Source: Spirometra erinaceieuropaei (Eukaryota; Platyhelminthes; Cestoda; Diphyllobothriidea; Diphyllobothriidae). From it: a stretch of DNA of 64,000 nucleotides. Made by a program: the position numbers and the translations under genes. Below the pieces are notes generated by a model. The model was not told the DNA's origin, ran no database searches, and was given only the letters and a program-made list of their open reading frames with translations. Each line of letters begins with the position of its first letter. The stretch's first letter is position 1. Shown piece after piece: positions 42,621-53,366 of the stretch. The DNA lies in NCBI GenBank assembly GCA_902702965.1, contig CACRXP010000380.1:174046-238045 (forward strand), in the 5' to 3' direction.

Positions 42621-43485
42621 AAGATGGCTAACTGACAATCGGTTTCCTTCTGGGATGAAAGTCAGGCTACGTCGGCTATAACCTGATATGACTTCCATGT
42701 CGCTATCATTTGCATGGGATTCGAGACTCTCATTACGTGAATTCTAGTATAGGCCCTATGAAACGAGGCATATAGACATGCCAAGTAAGCAAGCTGGCGG
42801 CGGACAGAATGGGATTGAGTGCGATCCCAACCACAGCGGTGAGGGTCACACACTTACTTGACAATGATTTAGCACATCTACCCAAGGTCCACAGACCAGG
42901 AACTCCCTTACGACTAATTGTTTCTCTAAGAGGCACCCCAACGTCTGGCCCGGCTAAGTGACTGTTCCAGCGTCTGAGATATCTAACTCAGGGTTCTGAA
43001 ATAACCATCCACTCGGCTGAAAGATATTCGACCTACAGATGACGAAGTGTTGGTATCTTTCGACGTGATATCACCCTTCACTTCCATCCCACAACATCTC
43101 GTGTTTGAAACCGTGTAAACCTTGTTAGAGCAACATTATAACGAGACGGACAACGAACTTAAGGTAAAACACTTTATTGATCTCCTGAACACTGTTTGAA
43201 GATCTTTATCTTCGATGGAGCTACGAACGAGCAAGTTAAAGGCACACTGATGAGGTCGCCGTTATCCACTTTGATTGCTGAGGCAGAGTTACAGCGACTG
43301 GAGGCACTGGCTTTTGATCACTACCGACCACGATTGTGGGCACGGTATGAAGATGACTAAGTGACAATCTGAATCGGTTTCCTTATGTGGTGAAAGTCAG
43401 GCTACGTTGGCTATGAACTGATATGACTTTCATGTCGCTATCATTTGCATGGGATTTGAGACTTTCAATACGTACAGTCTAGTAC
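42621..43485 (+). mobile_element. PLE 6 fragment between direct repeats
   Basis: Direct repeats of about 130 bp (42621-42750 and 43350-43485; ATGTCGCTATCATTTGCATG) bracket a truncated PLE (about 42751-43357) related to copy 5. RT motif A reads SFDVISPFTSIP and motif B reads QVKGTLMRSPLS. Motif C reads YEDD with a following stop. It shares the TGA in place of tryptophan with copy 5 and adds a TAA. There is no endonuclease. The right repeat overlaps the end of the RT similarity. Confidence 0.75.
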
Positions 43486-43499
43486 ATGTGAAATGGGCA

Positions 43500-44642
43500 A
43501 AAGGTCGTGTATGGTACGAGTGGATGGGTCGGTAGGCTTTGTTAATCACTGTGGCCATGCCCCTCCCCGGTCATGTGGACTTTGTCTTTCACTGGAACAC
43601 GGTATTTGTGGGAAAAGAAAAGTGGGTTTGGAAATAAGAACGCCTCATTGAGTGTAAACCAGTTTACGCGCAAGCCAATCCTGTGTCAGCTACTATGGAC
43701 AGAAGGGAATTATATCGCTTGCAATCGTCAAACTATTGATGTTTGATTTGGAATGCCTTGCGTTGGCGAACCGATCGTACCTCGCCAACTGGTGACGTCG
43801 ACGTGATTCGAACACGTGACCTTCTGATCTGGAGTTGGTTGTACGTTCAAGTCATCTCGAGGTCATCAGTTGTCAAAGTGTAATTAGTTCGACAAACGGT
43901 GACCCCGACTTTACCGGATCACAAACTACCATAAGCGGCGGAAGTCATTCATTGCAAATTTCCCCTCTCAACTTCATTTCTAAATTTTCCCTTGTCACTT
44001 TATATGGCCGCAATAAGAAAAATCCATTTAACGGCGTTCTGTAATGCAGTTAAATGAATGTCATCAAGCACTCTCAATGATGATTAAACTGAGACCGAAA
44101 AATAGGCATTGCTGTCCGGGCTGTGTTGGTTGAATGTCTGATAGCTTAAGTCAGCCTCCTCCTCAGGTAGATTTAGTTTTATGTCTGAATTTAAGGTCAT
44201 TATACCTTCCCAGAAAATCACAGATGCCACAGGGAGATTGGTCACTACCAACTGTGATCGTCAGTCTCACACTTTTCTGACCATCTAAGTTCATCACATG
44301 TGCGCCTGGAAAGCCGAGTAGGCCGCTAATAGATCGACATTGTGATTGGCTGAGTGGGCGTCCGTCTGCCATGACTGGTTCCTCCGAATTGTCACTACCT
44401 TGGTCCACAATCTGGACCGCGGCAAATTTGGACTGAAGATCAGATTGGACAGCTTGGAGTACAACTGGCGACTCCGGATCGAACCTCGAAGATGGCACAA
44501 CTTTCAAAAACTAAAGAATTATGCCCTTCGCTCTCTTGCAGTGGAGTCCTTACGGCATATTAACCTGGTTGCGCCAAATTACATCTATCAGTCGAAGATA
44601 ATCGAGAGCCTCAAGTGCTCTTTGAGAAGCTAGACATCAATA
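43500..44642. other. Intergenic stretch with a tRNA-like fragment
   Basis: The only element recognised is the minus-strand tRNA-like block at 43795-43878 and a weak S1-like start (GGTACGAGTGGATGGGTC) near 43517. The frames at 44163-44507 and 44346-44633 are not supported. Confidence 0.35.
43795..43878 (-). repeat. tRNA-like SINE head or tRNA pseudogene
   Basis: On the minus strand a perfect T-arm (ACGTG TTCGAAT CACGT) follows an imperfect anticodon arm with AGATC in the loop. CTCGAGATGACTTGAACGT upstream resembles a decayed D-arm. The 5' acceptor strand that would pair with CGACGTC is not found. It is a decayed Pol III-type head. Confidence 0.45.
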
Positions 44643-44881
44643 GGGCATCGAAAATGAATGGAAAAATGTCATTATACATAAGTAGTTCTTTTTTACCAAA
44701 TGCAATTTTTGTAGGCGGCCGTAAAGAAATTCGTTCGAAAGCCGGCATCCCGAGGTAATTGAATTATTATAGAATTATGTTGTATGATGATTAGTTTTAC
44801 AACCCTACTTAATTAATCTTTTCGAGACGAGAACGCATTTCAGAATTTCGGTTAACATTTCATGAGTTAGCACACCTACTG
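44643..44881. mobile_element. Right arm of a subfamily 2 MITE (F7)
   Basis: The fragment runs from CATCGAAAATGAATGGAAAA through CTTAATTAATCTTTTCGAGA to GAGTTAGCACACCTACTG, then TA. The left arm and centre are absent. Confidence 0.75.
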
Positions 44882-44883
44882 TA

Positions 44884-45699
44884 CGAAGTGGGATCATATT
44901 TAATCAGTAAAGAACAATTCCATTTCACTGCCTTTCCCATCACATAGCCCCTCGCCTGTCACAATCGGTCGAGGAATGCAGAAACCTAAAGACGATAGTG
45001 GCGTGGTTGATTCGGGCTGTAGTGATGCAGGCTGGCATGGCACCATTCGCACTCCATATTCACTCGTTCCCATCGTAGTTAAGTGGCAAGAGTGAATCAG
45101 TCTAACTGACGATGAAGTCGTGTGCGGTGGCTGACTAGGCGTTTCACTGTGTTCCTCATGTGTGCAACACATACGCACTGGTTTTTTAGTCAACATGAAC
45201 GCGGATTAGCTCAGGCAGTTTTCCGGAAATCGAGGGTAAGGTAAATGTCATGGCGACACAGGTAGTCCTGACACTTGGCTCACACAACGGCCTGCGCTAT
45301 CAATTCGCTGGAAGTAAAGGGGCGCCAGACTGACTCGTGATCCACATTTTTCGGGCCGCTCGAGGGCATAACTACGGTCGTACTTGAGGCCGGGGGCAGA
45401 CCTCCATTCGCATCAGCCGCTGAGCTCAACCCTAGAGACAGCTGGCTGACAGGCTAGGATAGTCGACTGGTACGCGGGAGATGAAGTAGTTAGACCGAAA
45501 CTGGGCAAATAGTCCTCATCAGTAACAAGTCTGATGCACTTGAACCTATCGTGGTTTGATAGATTACCAAGTGACAGCATAGGTAGGCCCTTTACGGGAC
45601 TGGGTGTCAGACCGCAATGCACCTTTCTAGATGTGGCCTTTATTACAGCCCCACCTGTGTTGAATTTGAGTCACTCTTGCAGTGGCACGCTGCACAAAT
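44884..45699. other. Intergenic stretch, no recognised element
   Basis: Nothing beyond short frames was seen. Confidence 0.3.
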
Positions 45700-45950
45700 T
45701 AGGTACCGGTTTGCGTGTGGCGCGCGTAGACGGGATGATGAGCTCTCTCGGCCATTGCGTCCGCGCCCACATCCGGTTGTCTGGACACTGCCTTGTCATC
45801 GGGACAAGGTTTGTATGTGCTGAGAGGGCGTGGTAGATGCTTCGAATGTCTGCCTCATTATAAACTACCTCCTGCTCAGGTCACCAATGCTGCGCCGTCT
45901 AAGTGGGACTCGCGATGGACGTCGTCGTTTGCGACAGGTAGTCATGACTT
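45700..45950. repeat. S1 dispersed repeat
   Basis: It contains GTGTGGCGCGCGTAGACGGG, GCGTGGTAGATGCTTCGAAT, GTCTGCCTCATTATAAACTA, CAGGTCACCAATGCTGC and ATGGACGTCGTCGTTTGCGA in S1 order. The 100-codon frame through it (45534-45836) is shared with no other copy. Confidence 0.5.
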
Positions 45951-46669
45951 AAAATGGATGTTGAGAGCTTCCCTCCGCCACTGGAAGAATTATTCGGCGT
46001 CCATCCCGCGTTCATACATTAGTGACCCACTAGGTGCCCGAGCAGATCAGTTCGGGCCTGGAACGTACGTTCTCAATGTAGGCTTGGCTGGAATACGCCC
46101 TCAGTTGTTGCCCTGACAGTAGGATTGATTCTCTTGAGTATACGCTGTCGACGAGAACATGTAAGGAGGACTTGGTCATTCGGAGACTTATTCAGTCGAA
46201 TCCATGTCTTTGCGTCCTCGCCATTTCTCCTAATTCAAAGCGATATGATTCGCCGTATCTATCGATCATGTTCCAGAAGCCCAGTCTGATTCGGAGACAT
46301 TTAAGTCACATCAGTATGATATCCTCGCAATGCTGTTTCTGACATCCTTATATGTGAAGGGTCATGAAGTCTTCCTATAGGAATGACATCTTGACAGGCA
46401 TTGGCTTGATGAGACCAATCCATCAACGTTGGATCTGCCTTCGCATTTCAAAACCAATTACAATCAACTAGATGAGCCGGTTGCCGGATCCATATTTTTG
46501 TACCTCGACTCCACGGTCCCCGAAAACAGATGAGATGGAGGTTGCTGAGGTCGACTATTTTGGTCTGGTAGGCAGCATAGCTGTTCCATAACCGCGGAAT
46601 TTCGAAGAGTGTTTAATTATCTACTAAAAACGTAAATAAATTTGCCTTTTTAAATATTATTCTGCAACA

Positions 46670-47612
46670 CAGACAGTCAGTGACAGATCTCATAAAACGT
46701 TAATCGAAATTCTAAAATGTCTTTCCGATTAGGATGGATTGCTTAGGTGAGGTTATATAGTGGTTACCATGCGGCATAATCCCAAGATATTTCAATGAAG
46801 ACATGGTTTCAGCTTTGGAATACACATATTTTCGGCCACCTGCAAAATGTACACTCGGTACAAATGGCCGCTTAATTAGCATGAATTTCGTTCCATTGAT
46901 TTTCGATACTGTTGTAAATTCAAACATATTTTATTGAAAGTATGTACAAAACATTCTTTTGTTTGCTAATTTGGTAGAAAATCACGTCTTCTTCAAATTG
47001 TCCATTCGAAGGGAGGGTAATTTTTGGTTTTAAACAGTTTTCCAGTTCCCGAATAATTTTGAGCTCGATCTGGGCTTTCATTCGTGTATATTCTTCGTGT
47101 AGAAAAATCATTCAGTACTATATGCCATTAGAAAGATATCATCTAGGATTCACAAAATCTCGCAATGGAAGTGGACTATGCTATATACATCGTGAGGAGC
47201 ATTATTAAACATACAGATACTACGCTAGTTGAGTGGACATTGCACGGTCTTAAAATCCTTATAATTAAAAAATTTTTAAAGCGAAAACTAATCTTTCTTG
47301 GGCAAAAACTTAGAGGAAGACTTAATCGGCTATTTTTGGGTCCGTATTTCATAAAAAAGTGTTTGAATTTATACGGGCATCGAAAATAAATGGAAAGTGC
47401 AAAGTACTTAAGTAGTCATTTTTTAGAGTGTGGACTTTGTATGTGATCGGGAAGGTGCGTATTCAGAATTCCGAATCTTGTCTTGACTGGGCTATCCTTG
47501 GATTATGCCGCATGATAATCGATCTTAAACCCCCACTTGAGCAAGCCCTCCTAACCGAAAACCCATTTCATGATTTCGATTAACATTTCACAAAATGAGT
47601 CGCTGTCTGCAC
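46670..47612. mobile_element. Foldback MITE, subfamily 3 (F9)
   Basis: The ends are CAGACAGTCAGTGACAGATC and AAATGAGTCGCTGTCTG. The arms contain GCTTAATTAGCATGAATT and AAGTACTTAAGTAGTCATTT. The design is the same as in the other subfamilies, but the terminal sequence differs and the outer flanks do not show a clear TA pair. It is non-coding. Confidence 0.7.
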
Positions 47613-48904
47613 TTGACATAACGTACGCATATTAGCCAAGCTGGAAAGCATATATGGTGCGTAAGCAGCGTTTTCTATCAACTGAAATCAACTAGTCTTG
47701 ATTTTAAATCATAGTGAAGGCTCTAGGTGAATGTTTAAAGGTTTTCGACTCTTTTTGTGCTCATTGAGTTCGGTAAGTTTTCTATTATGCGTGTAATTTA
47801 TGAAAAATTAATTTCATGTTATTTATTTCTAAATACTCTTCCGGAATCCACAAACTCGTCTTTATCGTGCTCCAGTCAACGCAGTGTCTTCGAAACCTCC
47901 GTGCTTCATTAATGAAATTTAGCTTACACCCTAAGTTTTTTATGGAACTCCTGCAGATTAATTGCAGTAGCGCCTAACGCGATAACAGGCAACTAATGAT
48001 GAGACTGTTAGGATCTTACAAAAGCGATTAATTGAATTTTCAGCAGGGCCTGTTCTGAATGCGGCGGAATTTACGTAGGATAAAGCAGAATATGACCCCT
48101 TCCCAGCTGTTCCACAGATGTCTGCCCCGAAGGACGCGACGCCAAAGTGCTGCATGTATGCATTTATAAGATTGGGGAATTACGACGGCTACCAACTGTT
48201 ATTTTTTGGAGTTGGCCGGACAGTCGTGATACCTTTTTGGCAGAAAGCAGCGTAAAGACATATTTGTCTGGGACAAATTATTGACCATTCCTCCGGAATT
48301 TCCCCTAATCGGCATACCACCGTCACTTCCTCCTATTTATATAAACGAATGTGTAAATCTAGTTAGCATTAACCTACTGAACGTTAGCTAACCATCGATT
48401 GATGCAACATTTTAAAAAACATGCGAAAGAGTTTGGCGTTTTATTTCTTGATTGTTTTTGTCAATCCTGGTTACAAAATTACCCGATAGGTAGCAGTCTG
48501 CTTTGGCGCCAGAGATGGAAAATCTCGGTCGCCTAAGATCAGAGCATCGTGATGTTGCCTATCAGAATTTTTGGAGTAGTATTTCATGGTACTTATGCGC
48601 CTTCAATAGTAGGTGTGGCCGATGTCTCTCATTTTCCACAATGAACGAGGAAAATTTTCGATGAAGACAGCTTTCATCCGGTTATTGAGTATGCTGTGAC
48701 TATGCATGGGGTATAAGTAGTACGTAGAAAAAACTTGGCAAATGTGCAACATGCTTCCTCGCATTATTAGAAGTGAGAATGTGATCCATACGTGATGAGT
48801 CAAAAGACAGTGAGGCGTTCCCTGGGATTCTGAACCACATCACCAGTTGGCATTGGCAACCTTGGTATTGAGTAACATAATGAGAGCTCTGCACAGGGTT
48901 CTCC
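47613..48904. other. Intergenic stretch, no recognised element
   Basis: Short frames only, and no repeat match. Confidence 0.3.
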
Positions 48905-48953
48905 AGTCGCTGAAGAAAGGTAGCCAAAAGCACTACTCGAAACGTCAGACGGC
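48905..48953 (+). ncRNA. Hammerhead-like motif without an adjacent PLE
   Basis: It shows CTGAAGA (48910-48916), a stem II AG-TAG/CTACT with one bulge, GAAAC (48939-48943), GTC, then AGAC. GTC before the core can pair with GAC after the cleavage site, with one mismatch next to the core. GGCAAATAAACC follows, as after the motif of PLE 5. It may be a solo PLE terminal repeat. Confidence 0.4.
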
Positions 48954-49299
48954 AAATAAACCTCTTCTGCAGGAAACCTCTCCTTCTTTTAATATTTATC
49001 CAAGCCTAAAACCGGAGACTTGTAATTCGCAGAGGAGGAGAAGGATTTTTTTTACTGAAAACGATCAACTTATGTGCTTTTAGGCGCCTAAGAAGATTAC
49101 GTGATACGGAAAATCCGGGACGCATATACTAACGACTGTGAAAGTACGCACGCAGATAACACCGAGTCCAAAGTCACCTCGCTGCGGCCCCCAGACATCT
49201 GATCACATTGCACAGAATTCAAAAATCGCCAGTGGGACGTCCTGCGCCAAAGTAAAGCCCATACCAGTTGTGTCAAAATTTGTAGTGTTTTGCGGAGAT

Positions 49300-49800
49300 C
49301 CAGGTCATGCGTGGCACGCGCAGACGGACATTTTAGCACTCAGTCACATGCACCCAACCCCAGCATCAGATGACTGACCGGCCCGACAGCCGACTTCAGC
49401 AAATGAGGAGGAATAGAGACTGAAGTCGATTCTGTGGACTCCGTCCCCACAGCATTTCAGCACATTTCTTACTAAAAATAAATCTGAAGCGCCTGAATCT
49501 GTCATGAGGGATTTCGCTTTGTTGGTTAGAAAATCGCAAACTGGCGGTACGACTCGGACCTCGCAGTCGGTTCGATGTGTGTTTGTGTGGATTGGTGGAC
49601 TTCTTAATATGCCACCAGGGGTGGTTTCTCCCGCGTGTGAGCCCCGAGCCGCCAATCTCCCTCCCCCCTGCGTGAAAGTCTGGCGTGTTGTATGGGGCAG
49701 GTAGCGTTTGGCACGCGTAGACGGGCTGGCTAGCTTTGTCAGCCGCTGCACCCAGTCTCCGCACCAGATGACTGACCGCTTCGGACAGTGAACTGGTAGC
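49300..49800. repeat. Two partial S1 blocks
   Basis: TGCGTGGCACGCGCAGACGGAC (near 49310) and GTTTGGCACGCGTAGACGGGCTG (near 49707) are each followed by a CACCCA...CCAGATGACTGACCG stretch. The two long overlapping minus frames (49344-49997 and 49396-49968) span these repeats in different frames and have no recognisable domain. Confidence 0.5.
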
Positions 49801-49889
49801 TGGGAGAGCGAAGAGAGGGAGCGTGAGGCCGCGGCTCCACGGCACTGAGCGAATATTTCTCGGTATGAACAATTTGACGCGCTCTGAAA

Positions 49890-50015
49890 CCACCACAGTG
49901 CGCCAAAAGCCATGGCTCGGAAGGCTGCCAACTGACGGGGTACCTCGGTCCTCCTCATTGAACTCCAACTCAGGTGGGATCTAAAGCGTCCAGCCATTTG
50001 CTATTCTGGAGGAAA
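49890..50015 (+). repeat. Direct repeat D2, copy 1
   Basis: It contains GTGCGCCAAAAGCCATGGCT, CGGAAGGCTGCCAACTGACG and CCAGCCATTTGCTATTCTGG. It recurs at 50605-50745. Confidence 0.65.
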
Positions 50016-50137
50016 ACTGCCGCATCGGACCCGGGCTCTGCGTCCCCACGGCACTGAACGAATATTTCTCGGTGCGTACAATTTGACGTGCTTTTAAACC
50101 ACCAGTCGGCAAATACTAGCCATTGAAAACAAAATCA

Positions 50138-50335
50138 CATCTTAACTGACTCAATTATGAAAAAAATCTCGACAACCTCGGGCAATCGTAGACGCTTTCG
50201 GTTACTGCGTCCTCGTCCACCTCCGGTCGTTTTGCCATCAGATCAAGATGGATGTGGAAGGAGAGAATGTGGTCGATGTTGAGCAAATTTCCGTCTGTGA
50301 GGCACTCGGTGGACGTCGTCGTTGCCCGCAAAGAC
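50138..50335 (-). repeat. SINE tail joined to S1-like block
   Basis: TAACTGACTCAATTATGAAA and AATCTCGACAACCTCGG form the inverted SINE tail. CCACCTCCGGTCGTTTTGCC and CGGTGGACGTCGTCGTTGCC follow, in S1 style. Confidence 0.45.
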
Positions 50336-50604
50336 AAATGAGGACGGTCTTTTGGAAACAACAAATTGGCTTCAATTTTTCGCAAAATTTGGGCCCAGGG
50401 GACAAGCTCAAACTAAATAAACAACACTAAGGGCTAATTACGGCGAAGTTAGCAGAGCTGGCGCAGCCGGTCAACTGCCGACAACGAACGCCATTTTGTT
50501 CAGGGGGAGTGTGGTCGTGGCTTGGCCGTAATGAGCCACTCTTGCCGACTGAAGATAGGCATAGGACGCAGTAAGGAGTAGTGCGACCTGACACGCTTTT
50601 CAAC

Positions 50605-50745
50605 CACCATGATGCGCCAAAAGCCATGGCTCGGAAGGCTGCCGACTGACGGAATAGGACGCAGAGTCAGCCCGCACTGGCTCTTTCTCGGTGTGGCTCC
50701 CATTGGACTCCATCTAAAGCGCCCAGCCATTTGCTATTCTGGGGA
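50605..50745 (+). repeat. Direct repeat D2, copy 2
   Basis: It has ATGCGCCAAAAGCCATGGCT, CGGAAGGCTGCCGACTGACG and CCAGCCATTTGCTATTCTGG. It is followed by an S1 block, as copy 1 is followed by SINE and S1 pieces. Confidence 0.65.
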
Positions 50746-50764
50746 AAAGCTGCCTCGCGTGCAT

Positions 50765-51010
50765 GGACCAGGTCTTGTGTGTGGCACGCGCAGACGGTCT
50801 GTTTAGCTTTGCCTGTCACTGCGCCCGACTCTGCCTCCAGTCTTCTTGTCTCTGTGTTGACACCAGGTTGAAGTGGGTGAGGGTATAGAATGGACGGTAG
50901 CCTACAATCACTAGAAAATAATTCGCGCGAAAGTCCTAGTCCCCGCGTCCACCATGTTCTGGCAACCATCGTAGGCATCGTCGTTTCCGATGGCCGAACT
51001 GTCAATTTTT
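50765..51010. repeat. S1 dispersed repeat
   Basis: TGTGTGGCACGCGCAGACGG, CTGTTTAGCTTTGCCTGTCA, GCCTCCAGTCTTCTTGTCTC, GTTGACACCAGG and CGTCCACCATG appear in S1 order. Confidence 0.55.
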
Positions 51011-51233
51011 TCGACTGACTACCCGTGCGCTATGCTTAAGGAGAGTCATCGATGTTCTTTTTCACCCGTATTCGTTCCCTACGTCCTAGAGTAAACTATG
51101 AAGAGTAGAGTAAGACGGCTAGTTCCCGTCTACAACCGTTGCATCGATATTCTTAATGCCTTTTCTCAACCAAAAAGGTTTCCACGGCATTAACATCCCA
51201 AACAAGGCAGCAGCCGGCAAATCCTAGCCGTTG

Positions 51234-51385
51234 AAATCAAAATTACGTCTTAACTGACTCAATTATGGAAAAAAATCTCGGCAACCTCGGTTGAATTCAA
51301 ATCCCGACGGTGGGGGGGGGGGGGGGTGAGTGGTTTTGATGCAATCGGTGCTCTAACCACTGCAGCAACTAAAGCCACATGCTTA
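51234..51385 (-). repeat. tRNA-derived SINE with an internal poly-G/C run
   Basis: On the minus strand the A-box region is GTTGCTGCAGTGGTTAGAGC. A 15-nt C-run (51312-51326 as G on +) sits where the variable region would be, then a decayed B-box GGGATTTGAATTC, CCGAGGTTGCCGAG, a T-run and a CATAATTGAGTCAGTTAAG tail. Confidence 0.6.
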
Positions 51386-51479
51386 CAGTCGCGAATTCAA
51401 ACCCCAACAAGGCAGTCGAATTTTTTACAGGCCGATCAGTTCAGTTAATGCAATCTGCCAAAAACACCACTTAGATGTA

Positions 51480-51883
51480 TGTTTATTGAAGGCTCTTGCA
51501 GCAAAAAAGTTTGTTGCACTTCTCCGCGTCCGAATCGGCAGGCGTGGCGAGAGACAACTGGGTCACGGACAGAATTTAAACAACATCGGTAAAACGACTG
51601 CTATGGCGCCTAATTCAGGGCAGCATGTGTCGCGGTCAGCAATAAAGCGTACGCCTGATGGATCACACATGCACAATGCAACATTAGCACTCGTTGAGGT
51701 ATTGTTCCACTGAGGCCAGCAGTACCAGAGATTAACTGTTGACCTTTAAAATATTGCGAAAAGCGTCATGACCGAGGCCTCATGTTCAGCACCCAAACTT
51801 TAGGCCTGCGAGTTCACGCAGACGACTCTACTGTAGTCTGAAATTGCAGGGTATCTGAAGGCTTTTCACTGTTGTATTTACGC
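51480..51883 (-). repeat. Complex duplication, right arm part 2
   Basis: This is the reverse complement of 39017-39420 (GCGTACGCCTGATGGATCAC, AGCGTCATGACCGAGGCCTC). It leads into N2 copy 3. Confidence 0.65.
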
Positions 51884-52413
51884 GGCGAGGTTTGGTCCTG
51901 CAGCCCCACTTAAAGACTTTTAATAGGTGTGATTACACTGAATTTACATATATCACGTGTTTGCACCTTTTTCTACTATTTTAACTCGGCAAATCTCTGT
52001 GTCTTGTGGGGGGAGGAGAGCGTTTATACGCTAGCCCCGGTTACATCAGGTATCAGTTCACACGCGCTCCCCTATGTGTGCTTCGAGCCCTGCTTGCGCT
52101 CTCTTTATTATCTCAATCCAGCAAGCAGTCACATCACAGTGGCCACGTACTGCAAATTGCCGCGCGATCCCCTCCATGGCCTTCCAGTTGTGAGTTCGCC
52201 CCCCTTATCCTCATAATCCAGCGAGTGTCTGTGTCGAGGGGCAGTGTGTACACTCCACCTGCACTCGCTTCCCCGCGCGTGCTTCGAGCTCTACTTGCAC
52301 TCTCTTTCCCCTCCTAATCCAGAGAGGGGCTAGGTTAGGCATGCTAACCAATATTGTTTTAGTAAGCTAACCATACTGTATCAATCCAGTGGGACTGCAG
52401 AACCAAACCTCGT
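51884..52413 (-). mobile_element. N2 TIR element, copy 3
   Basis: The ends GGCGAGGTTTGGTCCTGCAG and GGGACTGCAGAACCAAACCT are inverted. Internal TAATCCAG-C-GAG-type modules (AATCCAGCAAG, AATCCAGCGAGTG, AATCCAGAGAG) are present. The frame at 52006-52317 over it is not coding. Confidence 0.68.
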
Positions 52414-52477
52414 CCTTTTTTCATTATATCAGCTCGGAATATGTACTGCCTCTGTTCTACATGCGTATTCAATCGGG

Positions 52478-52715
52478 GATGGGTGCACACTGATCTATTT
52501 ACTTCCGGAAGCAAACGACCTCGGTATGGGTGGCAAAGGTCACGAACAGGCAACCACCTGCCAGGCCGAACTCGGGCGACTGGGGCTGGGATGGTAGAGA
52601 ATGCGAGCAGATTGAAACAGAACTATTTGGGGTTTGCTTTACTTTCATTTAGCCAATCATAAACCTGACTATCAGCTGGGACCAGAAACACAAACAGGCC
52701 CACACACGGGGTGTT
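52478..52715 (+). repeat. Dispersed repeat R3, copy 2
   Basis: GGGTGCACACTGATCTATTT, GGTCACGAACAGGCAACCAC and CAGGCCGAACTCGG match 27585-27845. Confidence 0.55.
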
Positions 52716-52761
52716 GCCTCAATAGAGATCGACCGGTTATTAAAACACCGACACCACAATT

Positions 52762-52805
52762 ACCGACTGGTGATTTCGACCAGAACCATCCTCATCAGCG
52801 AAGAC
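52762..52805 (-). ncRNA. Hammerhead-like core motifs
   Basis: On the minus strand CTGATGA (52798-52792) is followed after 14 bases by GAAA (52777-52774), then TCACCAGTCGG. The core strings are right but stems I and II pair poorly. This is a weak candidate. Confidence 0.25.
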
Positions 52806-53366
52806 GATTTTTGGGTCAAGCGAATTGTAATGAGATAAACTTGTGCAACATAGTCTTTGCTGGCCTTTTCCTCAATCTCATCGTGTTCAAGTAACAAAGA
52901 TGAGTTGATAGTCAAATTAAATTTGTTCCTGCCTCCGTGCCACAGATTTTTGGTCGAGGACACTAAAACGTCTCTGAGAAGTCATTGAAAATTACTTCTG
53001 GTATAGATGGGGTTTCTAATTAGACAACGACCCCCTAGACCACAACATCGGCGTTGATGATGGCGCTGTTACTGCTGCTGCTGGTGTTGTTAATGTTGTT
53101 GTTGATGATGGTGATGATGACAAGCGCGCCGGAATTGGACTACGGTGGGTTGGGTGTGCACATCATCTCTGAAAATCACATCAAGAGCCATCGAAGTCTG
53201 ATCATCGTCAACTGATTGCCTATCTCGCTGACTTACACCCTCCAATGTTGCAACTACGGGTTTGGTCGCACGTAAATTGTGATGCTGTGGGGAAGGACCC
53301 GTGGAGTTTCCCGTCTCGTATGTTCCACCAGGTGCCTCTGGCAGGCTTTTCGCGGTTGTGTTTGCG
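52806..53366. other. Intergenic stretch with a trinucleotide-rich tract
   Basis: A GTT/GCT/GAT-rich low-complexity tract runs from about 53050 to 53130. Nothing else is recognised. Confidence 0.4.

Noticed and set aside
49344..49997. 217-codon minus-strand frame, with a 190-codon frame overlapping it
   Set aside because: Both cover S1 and D2 repeats in different frames. Neither has a domain or a paralogue kept in frame.
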